NCBI RefSeq assembly: GCF_017495225.1
Contig: NZ_JAFEIG010000020.1
Location: 434,001 to 498,000 of the forward strand
Reading direction: 5' to 3'
Source: Daejeonella sp.
Lineage (GTDB): Bacteria; Bacteroidota; Bacteroidia; Sphingobacteriales; Sphingobacteriaceae
DNA: 64,000 nt
Part shown: one piece after another, positions 56,994 to 64,000 of the stretch
Numbering within the stretch: position 1 is the stretch's first letter
How the letters are laid out: every line of letters starts with the position of its first letter
Notes under the pieces: generated by a model
The model's input: only the letters and a program-made list of their open reading frames with translations
Database searches by the model: none
Told to the model about the DNA's origin: nothing
Position numbers and translations under genes: made by a program

Positions 56994-57605
56994 ATGAAAA
57001 TAATTGCTATTGGTCGTAATTACGCCGAACATGCCAAAGAATTAAATAATCCTGTTCCAACAGTGCCGGTAATCTTCATGAAACCCGACACAGCAATTTT
57101 AAAGGATAATAAACCATTTTACCATCCTGAATTTTCAAGCGATATTCATCATGAAATTGAGCTTGTTCTAAAAATATCAAAAGAAGGTAAACACATTGCC
57201 GAAAAATTTGCAGGAAATTATTTCGAGGAAATTGGTCTAGGTATTGATTTTACTGCTCGTGATATTCAACAAAAGCATAAAGAAAAAGGACTACCTTGGG
57301 AACTAGCTAAAGCATTTGATCATTCTGCGCCTATTAGCAAATTTATTCCGAAATCAAATTTCAAAGACCTAAACCAATTAAATATCAGGCTCGACCTAAA
57401 TGGCAAGACTGTCCAAAATGGGAATACTAGAGATTTACTTTTTTCGTATGAATATATCATTTCCTTTGTTTCTAAATATTTCACATTAAAAAAAGGCGAC
57501 CTCATATTTACAGGAACTCCACAAGGTGTTGGGAAAGTTAATATCGGCGATCATTTGGCAGGTTATTTGGAAGATGAAAAATTATTGGATTTTGATATCC
57601 GATAA
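56994..57605 (+). CDS. Fumarylacetoacetate hydrolase family protein
   Basis: 203 residues, a short FAH-fold protein of the FAHD1/YcgM type. Metal-binding glutamates lie in the 'HHEIELVLKISKEG' region and the fold is recognised from 'IGRNYAEHAKELNNPVPTVP', 'GLGIDFTARDIQQK' and 'FTGTPQGVGKV'. It may act as an acylpyruvate hydrolase or oxaloacetate decarboxylase. It is nine bases upstream of the M23 peptidase gene, and 43 bases after the T9SS protein. Confidence 0.93.
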   Translation: MKIIAIGRNYAEHAKELNNPVPTVPVIFMKPDTAILKDNKPFYHPEFSSDIHHEIELVLKISKEGKHIAEKFAGNYFEEIGLGIDFTARDIQQKHKEKGLPWELAKAFDHSAPISKFIPKSNFKDLNQLNIRLDLNGKTVQNGNTRDLLFSYEYIISFVSKYFTLKKGDLIFTGTPQGVGKVNIGDHLAGYLEDEKLLDFDIR

Positions 57606-57614
57606 GATTAAATA

Positions 57615-59321
57615 ATGATAAGACGATCCCTAGGCATTTTACTTTTACTCATAAGCAATCTCGCATTTAGTCAGGTTGAGCAGAATAAATACCCTTTAAA
57701 CTATTTTAGAGCGCCTCTTGATCTTATTCCTATAATTTCTGGGAACTTTGGTGAAATACGATCAAATCATTTTCACTCAGGATTAGATTTCAAAACAAAT
57801 CAGCGAGAAGGTTATCCAGTTTACGCAGTTTCGGATGGATTTATCTCTAGAATTAGAGTACAAATTGGTGGCGGCGGGAATGCTGTTTATATCAATCACC
57901 CAAATGGTTTTACATCCGTTTATATGCATTTACGCAATTATAACGAACGAATAAGCCAAGTTTTAAAATCTTACCAGTATAAAGTTGAAAAATTCGATGT
58001 TGATTTTCCACTTCTGCCGCTAGAAATTCCAGTTAAAAAAGGTGAAATAATTGCCTATTCAGGAAATACAGGTGGATCTAGCGGTCCGCACCTTCATTTT
58101 GAACTTCGCAATACTAAAACCGAAGAAACAATAAATCCCCAATTATTTGGAATGCGCATACCTGATAAAGTAAAACCTAGCATTTCGGGGCTTTACCTTT
58201 ATCATACCAATGAAAAAGCATTTAGTGAGCATACTCCGAAGCAATATTTTCCAGTATTGGGAAGTGCGGGAAAATATCAGCTTTCAGGACAAAATATCAT
58301 TAAAATAAGTGGCGAATCTGGCTTCGGAATAGTAACAAATGATAAAAACTCGGCCTCAGAAAATATTAATGGCCCCTATTCCATCGAACTTTTTGTAGAT
58401 GAAAAATTAATCTACTCCTCTGTTTGGGAAAAGTTTTCGTTTGATCATTCACGTGGCATAAATTCACATATTGACTACCCTGAAATTATTTTAACTGGAA
58501 GGAAAATACAAAAAAGTTTTGTCGAGCCCGGAAATGAATTAACTATTTACAAAACATTGATTAATGGAGGGTTAATAAAAATAAATGACCAAAATATTCA
58601 TACTGGGAAATATATAGTTCGGGATATTGCAGGCAATGAAAGTGAATTAAACTTTAAATTCCAATCCGACCCTAGCTTGAAAAAGATAGAAAAACCAATT
58701 TCAGGCAAGAAAATGGCTTTTAACCAAATAAATAAATTTGACACAACAGGTTTGAGCATTTCAATGCCTTTAAAAACATTGTTCAATGATCTCAATTTTG
58801 TTTATAAAACTTCTGCCAAGCCATTAGGTGCCTACTCACCGATTCATCATGTTCATAATCGATTAATTCCGATAAATGGATCATATCAACTATCAATAAA
58901 AGTAGATGATAGTTTGCCTCCACATTTAAGAAGTAAAGCTTTAATTGTAAATACGCGTAAAAGCTCTGTGGGCGGAAATTATATAAATGGTTTTATTAAG
59001 GCAGAACTAAAAAATTTCGATAGTTTTTATGTAAGTATAGATACCATTTCACCTAAAATTATCCCATTAAATATCAGCAATGGGGCTAATTTAGCAGGTA
59101 CTTCAAAAATACAATTCAAAATATCCGATAATTTATCGGGAGTAGACAGCTTTAGTGCATTATTAGACGGACGCTGGGTTTTAATGGAATACGACTCTAA
59201 AACAGGCTCATTATGGCATCGTTTTGATGACTCAATTGTTAAGGGAAAGCATGATTTTCAGCTTATAGTGAGCGACAAGAAAAATAATACGGCCATGTTT
59301 CATGCTGTATTTTATAAGTAG
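57615..59321 (+). CDS. M23 family metallopeptidase with C-terminal extension
   Basis: 568 residues. A signal peptide (~1-19) is followed by an M23/LytM domain at about 35-185. Zinc ligands are His54 and Asp58 in 'HSGLDFKT' and the HLH of 'SGPHLHFELRN'. The region after about residue 190 is long and beta-rich, with a final Ig-like segment ('ISDNLSGVDSFSALLDGRWV'). M23 enzymes hydrolyse peptidoglycan crosslinks, and this one should act in the periplasm or at the surface. Its end overlaps the longest frame of the Bcp gene, but the Bcp start is later. Confidence 0.93.
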   Translation: MIRRSLGILLLLISNLAFSQVEQNKYPLNYFRAPLDLIPIISGNFGEIRSNHFHSGLDFKTNQREGYPVYAVSDGFISRIRVQIGGGGNAVYINHPNGFTSVYMHLRNYNERISQVLKSYQYKVEKFDVDFPLLPLEIPVKKGEIIAYSGNTGGSSGPHLHFELRNTKTEETINPQLFGMRIPDKVKPSISGLYLYHTNEKAFSEHTPKQYFPVLGSAGKYQLSGQNIIKISGESGFGIVTNDKNSASENINGPYSIELFVDEKLIYSSVWEKFSFDHSRGINSHIDYPEIILTGRKIQKSFVEPGNELTIYKTLINGGLIKINDQNIHTGKYIVRDIAGNESELNFKFQSDPSLKKIEKPISGKKMAFNQINKFDTTGLSISMPLKTLFNDLNFVYKTSAKPLGAYSPIHHVHNRLIPINGSYQLSIKVDDSLPPHLRSKALIVNTRKSSVGGNYINGFIKAELKNFDSFYVSIDTISPKIIPLNISNGANLAGTSKIQFKISDNLSGVDSFSALLDGRWVLMEYDSKTGSLWHRFDDSIVKGKHDFQLIVSDKKNNTAMFHAVFYK

Positions 59322-59382
59322 TAGAAATATTCCCAAGACAATATTTATTTTACTAATTTTATCCCAACAAAAGCACAGCAAA

Positions 59383-59844
59383 ATGAGTGAATTAATCGAA
59401 GGTCAAAAAGCACCAGATTTTTCAGCAAAAGACCAAAACGGCAATAAAATTAGCCTGAGCGACTTTGCAGGTAAAAACATCATTCTATACTTCTATCCTA
59501 AGGATGACACTCCAGGTTGTACGGCCGAAGCATGCAGCTTCAGAGATAACTATGAATCTTTACTTTCCCAAGGGTTCGTTGTCTTAGGGGTAAGTACTGA
59601 CGATGAAAAATCGCATACAAAATTTATTAATAAACATAATTTACCTTTCTCATTAATTGCAGATACTGAAAAAGAAATTGTTGAAGCTTATGGTGTTTGG
59701 GTAGAGAAGAACATGTATGGAAAAAAATACATGGGTATTGCTCGTAAAACATTTATTATCGACAAAAACGGATTAATCTTAAAAATCATTGATAAGGTTG
59801 ATACCAAAAATTCATCTGCCCAAGTTTTAGAGCTGGTAAAATAA
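59383..59844 (+). CDS. bcp: Thioredoxin-dependent thiol peroxidase (Bcp/PrxQ)
   Basis: 153 residues from the ATG at 59383; the frame reaches 59302 but overlaps the upstream gene and adds a non-family leader. The peroxiredoxin motif 'DDTPGCTAEACSFRDN' holds the peroxidatic Cys in PGCT and a second Cys five residues later, which is the atypical two-Cys PrxQ arrangement. It reduces peroxides at the expense of thioredoxin. The gene is followed after 63 bases by transketolase. Confidence 0.95.
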   Translation: MSELIEGQKAPDFSAKDQNGNKISLSDFAGKNIILYFYPKDDTPGCTAEACSFRDNYESLLSQGFVVLGVSTDDEKSHTKFINKHNLPFSLIADTEKEIVEAYGVWVEKNMYGKKYMGIARKTFIIDKNGLILKIIDKVDTKNSSAQVLELVK

Positions 59845-59907
59845 ATTATTCCAATAAATAGAAAATACAAATATCAAGGCTAATCAAAAAGCCAATAATC
59901 AATAAAT

Positions 59908-60753
59908 ATGACTCCAGACATTGATAAATTAACAAAAGTTGCCTCACAAGTTCGTAGAGATATCGTTAGAATGGTACATGCCTGCCAATCAGGACATCCA
60001 GGTGGTTCACTTGGTTGTGCCGATTATTTGGTAGCTCTTTATTTCCATACCCTAAAGCACAATACTAAATTCAGCATGGATGGACATGATGAAGACCTTT
60101 TCTTTTTATCTAATGGTCATATTTCTCCTGTTTGGTATAGCGTTCTTGCCCGTTCTGGATATTTTGAAGTTTCTGAATTGGCAACATTTAGAAAACTAAA
60201 TACTAGATTACAAGGTCATCCAACAACTCATGAAAAACTACCAGGAGTCCGCGTTGCTTCGGGTTCATTAGGACAGGGCATGTCGGTTGCTATTGGTGCT
60301 GCACTTGCAAAAAAGGCAAATAATGACAGCCGATTGGTATTTTCATTACATGGTGATGGCGAACTACAAGAAGGTCAAATCTGGGAGTCGGCAATGTATG
60401 CAAGTCACAATAAAGTAGATAACCTAATTTCAACAATTGATGTTAACGGACAGCAAATTGATGGTCCGACAGATAAAATCTTATCGCTAGGCAATTTAAG
60501 AGAAAAATGGGAAGCTTTTGGCTGGGAAGTTTTAGAAATGAGTGGAAATGATATGTCGGATGTGATTCGTGTGCTCGACTTGGCTATTTCAAAAACTTCA
60601 AAAGGAAAGCCAATCATGATTTTAATGCAAACGATGATGGGTAATGGCGTAGACTTTATGATGCACACACACAAATGGCATGGAAGTGCGCCAAATGATG
60701 CGCAATTAGCAAGTGCCTTAGCTCAGTTAGAAGAAACTTTAGGCGATTATTAA
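59908..60753 (+). CDS. Transketolase, N-terminal subunit
   Basis: 281 residues, the thiamine-diphosphate-binding half of a split transketolase. The TPP motif is 'HGDGELQEGQIWESAMYASH' through 'STIDVNGQQIDG', and the substrate site 'GHPGGSLGCADYLVALYFHT'. Transketolase moves two-carbon units in the pentose phosphate pathway. The other half follows after 70 bases, so both must assemble. Split transketolases are known in many bacteria and archaea. Confidence 0.95.
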   Translation: MTPDIDKLTKVASQVRRDIVRMVHACQSGHPGGSLGCADYLVALYFHTLKHNTKFSMDGHDEDLFFLSNGHISPVWYSVLARSGYFEVSELATFRKLNTRLQGHPTTHEKLPGVRVASGSLGQGMSVAIGAALAKKANNDSRLVFSLHGDGELQEGQIWESAMYASHNKVDNLISTIDVNGQQIDGPTDKILSLGNLREKWEAFGWEVLEMSGNDMSDVIRVLDLAISKTSKGKPIMILMQTMMGNGVDFMMHTHKWHGSAPNDAQLASALAQLEETLGDY

Positions 60754-60794
60754 TATCCCACAAAAAAGATCAAAAGAAATTAAATTTATTTATG

Positions 60795-60810
60795 CCTGAT
60801 TTTGATCAGG
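60795..60810 (+). promoter_or_regulatory. Small hairpin between the two transketolase genes
   Basis: CCTGAT-TTTG-ATCAGG forms a six-base stem in the 70-base spacer, followed five bases later by a T-run and then the second start. It resembles a weak terminator or an attenuation/stability element. Confidence 0.4.
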
Positions 60811-60823
60811 AAATGTTTTTTAT

Positions 60824-61777
60824 ATGAAAAAATACACGTACACCGAGAAAAAAGATACACGTTCAGGTTTTGGAGCAGGCTTATTAGAAGCTGGTAAAAA
60901 GAATGATCAAGTTGTTGCCCTATGTGCAGATTTGATTGGCTCATTAAAAATGGATGCTTTTATCGCGGAATTTCCTGATCGCTTTTATCAAGTGGGTATT
61001 GCTGAAGCAAACATGATGGGTATTGCTGCGGGTTTAACTATTGGTGGCAAAATTCCATTTACAGGAACATTTGCCAATTTCTCAACAGGACGCGTGTACG
61101 ATCAAATAAGACAATCTATTGCCTATTCTGATAAAAACGTTAAAATTTGTGCTTCGCATGCTGGATTAACGCTAGGTGAAGATGGTGCTACTCATCAGAT
61201 TTTAGAAGATATTGGCATGATGAAAATGCTTCCTGGAATGGTTGTTATCAATCCATGTGATTATAACCAAACCAAAGCAGCAACCATGGCAATTGCTGAT
61301 TATCACGGACCTGTTTACTTAAGATTTGGACGGCCAGCCGTTCCTGTTTTCACTGATCCCGATCAAAAATTTGAAATCGGTAAAGCATGGATGGTTAATG
61401 AAGGTACAGATGTGAGCATTTTTGCAACTGGGCACCTTGTGTGGTCGGCAATTGAAGCCGGAGAAAAACTTGCTGAAGAAGGAATTAATGTTGAAATAAT
61501 AAATATTCATACCATTAAACCTTTGGATGCAGAAGCAGTCTTAAAGTCGGTAGCCAAAACAGGATGTGTAGTTAGTGCTGAAGAGCATAACCGCATTGGT
61601 GGATTAGGAGACAGTATTGCACAGCTTTTAGCGACAAACAATCCGGTGCCTCAAGAATATGTAGCTGTAAACGACAGCTTCGGTGAGAGTGGAACACCAG
61701 ATCAGCTCATGAAAAAGTATGGTCTAGATACTGAAGATATCATCAAAGCGGTTAAAAAAGTTATCAAACGTAAGTAA
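60824..61777 (+). CDS. Transketolase, C-terminal subunit
   Basis: 317 residues. It has the pyrimidine-binding and C-terminal domains of transketolase: 'RSGFGAGLLEAGKKNDQVVA', 'DRFYQVGIAEANMMGIAAGL' with the conserved glutamate for TPP activation, and 'ASHAGLTLGEDGATHQILED'. It pairs with the N-terminal subunit encoded upstream. The 36-base gap to the sigma factor gene has no terminator, so the sigma gene may be partly read through. Confidence 0.95.
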   Translation: MKKYTYTEKKDTRSGFGAGLLEAGKKNDQVVALCADLIGSLKMDAFIAEFPDRFYQVGIAEANMMGIAAGLTIGGKIPFTGTFANFSTGRVYDQIRQSIAYSDKNVKICASHAGLTLGEDGATHQILEDIGMMKMLPGMVVINPCDYNQTKAATMAIADYHGPVYLRFGRPAVPVFTDPDQKFEIGKAWMVNEGTDVSIFATGHLVWSAIEAGEKLAEEGINVEIINIHTIKPLDAEAVLKSVAKTGCVVSAEEHNRIGGLGDSIAQLLATNNPVPQEYVAVNDSFGESGTPDQLMKKYGLDTEDIIKAVKKVIKRK

Positions 61778-61813
61778 GATAATTCTACATGAGTCCGGGC
61801 CATAATTAAAGAT

Positions 61814-62365
61814 ATGCAGGTTGAGGATTCAGAAATCTTAGATAAATTCGCTCGAGAAAGCTCTCGTAATGAAGCTTTTTCCTTGTTACTTAAGAAGTAT
61901 CAAGAAAAAATTTATTGGCATATCCGTAGGATGGTTTTAGACCATGATGATGCCGATGATCTCGTGCAAGATGTTTTTATTAAAGTTTGGAAAAACCTTG
62001 CCAATTTTCGTAGTGATTCTCAACTTTATACCTGGATTTACCGCATAGCAAGTAATGAATGTATTACTTTCTTGAATCGTAAAAAATTAAGAAATAGCAT
62101 TTCTCTTGAAGATTCTGAAGGACAATACCTACTTGAGACATTAGCTGAAAGCCCTTATTTTGACGGCGACAAAGCCCAAATGAAGCTCCAAAAAGCGTTG
62201 CTTAGTCTGCCCGAAAAGCAAAGATTAGTATTTAACATGAAATACTTTGACGACTTAAAATATGATGAAATTTCTGATATTTTAGGAACAAGTGTAGGTG
62301 CTCTAAAAGCTTCCTTTCACATTGCAGTAAAAAAAATCGAACATATTTTATTAAACTCAGATTAA
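61814..62365 (+). CDS. ECF-type RNA polymerase sigma factor
   Basis: 183 residues. Region 2 is 'DDADDLVQDVFIKVWKNLAN' with 'LYTWIYRIASNECITFLNRK', and region 4 is 'LLSLPEKQRLVFNMKYFDDL' followed by the helix-turn-helix 'YDEISDILGTSVGALKASFH'. It is an extracytoplasmic-function type sigma factor, which would direct RNA polymerase to a small stress or envelope regulon. Two unusual genes follow within 25 bases and a four-base overlap, as expected for a sigma-regulator operon. Target promoters are unknown. Confidence 0.94.
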   Translation: MQVEDSEILDKFARESSRNEAFSLLLKKYQEKIYWHIRRMVLDHDDADDLVQDVFIKVWKNLANFRSDSQLYTWIYRIASNECITFLNRKKLRNSISLEDSEGQYLLETLAESPYFDGDKAQMKLQKALLSLPEKQRLVFNMKYFDDLKYDEISDILGTSVGALKASFHIAVKKIEHILLNSD

Positions 62366-62389
62366 ACCTTTCTAAGTAAAAAGTATCAA

Positions 62390-63016
62390 ATGGATATGAA
62401 GTTATATGATTCAGACAGAGAATGGGAAAAGGAAGCTCCTACACTTGCCGTAATGGAAAAAGTGAACCCTTTTACTGTTCCTTCAAAATATTTTGATTCT
62501 CTATCTGAAACATTGCATTCAAAAAACCTTATCGAATCAGTTCGATTTGAAAATGAAGAAGAGTTTAGCACTCCGAAAGGATATTTTAAAGAATTAGAAA
62601 AACACATAAAAACAAAAAAAGCTCTTGAAAACAGTCTAAATTTGCTTAAAACAAGTGGTTTAAACACTCCAAAAGATTATTTCTCTGATTTGAGTCAGAA
62701 AATTGAAGCTAAAATCAAGCAGCAGGATATATCTAGAAAGAAAAGCATTTTCAAATCATGGATAAGTTATTCAGCAGCTGCTTGTATTACCATGATCATA
62801 GGATCTGTAGTTTATTTTAATCTTAAATCAGATAGCATTGCTAGAGATTTATCAAATATTCCAGATCAAGAGATCATCAACTACCTTCAAATTCACAGTA
62901 CGGTAAGCGATAATCAATTTATCATTGAAAATTTAAGCGATGATGGACTACAACAAGTATCAAACGATGTTTCAGCCGAAGAAATAGAACAATACATAAA
63001 TAATAACACACTATGA
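62390..63016 (+). CDS. Membrane protein with three PxxYFxxL repeats, possible anti-sigma factor
   Basis: 208 residues. Three copies of a P-x-x-Y-F-x-x-L motif are visible at 31-38 (PSKYFDSL), 62-69 (PKGYFKEL) and 94-101 (PKDYFSDL), spaced 31 and 32 residues apart, each followed by a charged helix. A single membrane span at about 124-143 ('WISYSAAACITMIIGSVVYF') is followed by a ~65-residue acidic tail. The position directly downstream of an ECF sigma gene and the one-span topology fit an anti-sigma factor with a cytoplasmic sigma-binding part, but no known anti-sigma domain is recognised. The role is inferred. Confidence 0.72.
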   Translation: MDMKLYDSDREWEKEAPTLAVMEKVNPFTVPSKYFDSLSETLHSKNLIESVRFENEEEFSTPKGYFKELEKHIKTKKALENSLNLLKTSGLNTPKDYFSDLSQKIEAKIKQQDISRKKSIFKSWISYSAAACITMIIGSVVYFNLKSDSIARDLSNIPDQEIINYLQIHSTVSDNQFIIENLSDDGLQQVSNDVSAEEIEQYINNNTL

Positions 63017-63453
63017 ACGCGAGAATTATGAAAAGATTAAGTGTTATCATTTTCATTTTAATGCTAAGTACTTCCCTATTTGCTCAATCAAAAAGTGAAC
63101 GTTATGAGCAAATAGAAACAATTAAAGTGGCCTTTATAACCAAAAAACTAGATTTAAGTTCTGAAGAAGCTCAAAAATTTTGGCCTATTTACAATAATTA
63201 CCAAAAGGAATTAATGCTCTTGATGAAGAAAAGAAGAGAAGAAAGGCTGCGAACAGACATTGAACCTAACGATAAAATCAATTTAGACCTATCTTACGAA
63301 AGTAAAATGCTTGATCTAAAGAAAAAATATAAAAAACTTTATTCAAAGGCCATTCCTGCAGAAAAAATATTACTTCTTTACCAAGCAGAACGTGAGTTTA
63401 GAGAGCATTTAATTAAACAATTAAATCATCGACGAAAACCGACGAGCAAATAA
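63013..63453 (+). CDS. Small secreted helical protein, Spy/CpxP-like, possible ECF sensor
   Basis: 146 residues. A signal peptide ('RLSVIIFILMLSTSLFAQ') is followed by a charged helical region with 'TKKLDLSSEEAQKFWPIYNN' and 'MLLMKKRREERLRTDIEP', recalling periplasmic Spy/CpxP-type chaperone-sensors. The ATG at 63013 overlaps the preceding stop by four bases; an internal ATG at 63028 is also possible. As the third gene of the ECF operon it could report envelope state to the membrane protein before it. This is inferred from layout. Confidence 0.72.
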   Translation: MNARIMKRLSVIIFILMLSTSLFAQSKSERYEQIETIKVAFITKKLDLSSEEAQKFWPIYNNYQKELMLLMKKRREERLRTDIEPNDKINLDLSYESKMLDLKKKYKKLYSKAIPAEKILLLYQAEREFREHLIKQLNHRRKPTSK

Positions 63454-63507
63454 ATACACAAATCAGCTAAATATTAAAGCCGAATTCCAAGATGCTTTAA
63501 AATTGTG

Positions 63508-63515
63508 TATTTTTG
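63508..63515 (+). promoter_or_regulatory. Promoter -7 element of the aminotransferase, adjacent to its start
   Basis: TATTTTTG fits TAnnTTTG and is followed by CAT and the ATG at 63519. No convincing -33 element. Confidence 0.5.
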
Positions 63516-63518
63516 CAT

Positions 63519-64000
63519 ATGCTTAGTCCGCGACAGCTTTTCCTACTCAATACTGCACAAACATCTCCTTCGCCACGCCTTTTAGAAATTGAGCGAGCAG
63601 AGGGCATGTATCTATATGATTTCAAGGGTAAAAGCTATATGGATCTTGTTTCAGGATTTGCAGTTAGTAATACTGGGCACAGGCATCCAAAGGTTATTCA
63701 AGCCATTAAAGATCAAGCGGATAAATACCTGCACCTCACCGTATATGGCGAATATATCCAATCGCCGCAGATTAAATTTGCAAGTAAATTAGCTTCTATC
63801 CTACCCAGTACTCTTAGCTCTATTTATTTCGTAAATTCTGGAGCAGAAGCTACCGAGGGAGCCATGAAGCTGGCAAAACGATATACAGGGAGAGCTGAGA
63901 TTATTGCTTGTAAAAATTCTTATCACGGAAGTACACAAGGCGCGCTTAGCGTGATGGGTAATGAAGAATATAAACAAGCTTACAGGCCACTATTACCGGG
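63519..64000 (+). CDS. Class III aminotransferase (3' partial)
   Basis: The ATG at 63519 opens a frame that runs off the window, giving about 160 residues. The conserved class III pieces are 'DFKGKSYMDLVSGFAVSNTG', 'HRHPKVIQAIKDQADKYL', 'YFVNSGAEATEGAMKLAKRY' and 'KNSYHGSTQGALSVMGNEE'. These bind pyridoxal phosphate, and the Lys that forms the aldimine lies beyond the edge. Class III enzymes include ornithine, acetylornithine and 4-aminobutyrate aminotransferases, and the substrate cannot be fixed here. A TATTTTTG promoter element ends three bases before the ATG. Confidence 0.9.
   Translation, partial: MLSPRQLFLLNTAQTSPSPRLLEIERAEGMYLYDFKGKSYMDLVSGFAVSNTGHRHPKVIQAIKDQADKYLHLTVYGEYIQSPQIKFASKLASILPSTLSSIYFVNSGAEATEGAMKLAKRYTGRAEIIACKNSYHGSTQGALSVMGNEEYKQAYRPLLP

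Noticed and set aside
63589..63792. 67-residue open frame inside the aminotransferase region
   Set aside because: It is in a different frame from the class III aminotransferase, whose motifs are clear in the frame starting at 63519.
1..64000. CRISPR arrays, insertion sequences, prophage, rRNA or tRNA genes
   Set aside because: I found no regularly spaced repeats, transposase or integrase genes, and no recognisable structural RNA.

Overview
The window is AT-rich and tightly packed, and reads as the chromosome of a Bacteroidota member, most likely from the Sphingobacteriales (Pedobacter-like). Support for this comes from a PorT homologue together with a type IX secretion (T9SS) sorting domain, a GLPGLI-family protein, a DUF6089-type barrel, Bacteroidota-style promoters (TTTG about 19-20 nt before TAnnTTTG), almost no Shine-Dalgarno sequences, and single-gene and operon orders typical of the group. 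It is mainly core chromosome. I found no phage, insertion sequence, CRISPR array, rRNA or tRNA, and no gene-free stretch longer than 300 bases.

Layout. 1-6406 (+): an envelope operon holding a TPR protein (cut by the left edge), a plugless outer-membrane barrel, an HU-TM-SPOR protein, TolQ/ExbB, TolR/ExbD and a TonB-like protein, followed by a lipoprotein and folC. 8398-14722: two amino-acid permeases on either side of a K+-dependent-type membrane pyrophosphatase (hppA), then a MarC protein. 14728-22766 (-): an RNA m5C methyltransferase, a type 1 periplasmic-binding-fold lipoprotein, guaA, a UbiD-type decarboxylase, a dCMP-type deaminase and a FucP-like sugar transporter. 22912-23541 (+): a LysE exporter. 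23614-25515 (-): a long PurF-type protein. 25631-33346 (-): nuoH-I-J-K-L-M-N without nuoA-G. 33415-45217 (-): murI, two Skp/OmpH chaperones, bamA, uppS, a DUF6089 barrel, nadK, a CBS protein, an alpha/beta hydrolase, a YqeY protein, an SDR, porT and menG. 45356-50429 (+): engB, a UbiA prenyltransferase, an M3 peptidase and a third permease. 50602-54171 (+): a TonB-dependent-receptor-like protein and a GLPGLI protein. 54254-56194 (-): kup. 56411-64000 (+): a small T9SS cargo, an FAH hydrolase, an M23 peptidase, bcp, a split transketolase, an ECF sigma factor with two accessory genes, and a class III aminotransferase cut by the right edge.

How the genes fit together. Envelope biogenesis dominates: Skp-Skp-BamA-UppS-MurI, PorT with a T9SS cargo, and the leading TolQR/TonB-type operon. 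Respiration is the second theme: NuoH-N, three menaquinone-type enzymes (UbiD-like, UbiA-like, MenG) and the ion-pumping pyrophosphatase. The most interesting candidates for under-described systems are the leading trans-envelope operon, where a cytoplasmic HU-type domain is joined through one membrane span to a periplasmic SPOR domain beside TolQR/TonB, and the ECF sigma factor operon at 61814-63453, whose second gene has three PxxYFxxL repeats ahead of a membrane span. A recurring arrangement in which the TAnnTTTG element ends 3-4 nt before the ATG (guaA, menG, murI, engB, aminotransferase) suggests leaderless transcripts.
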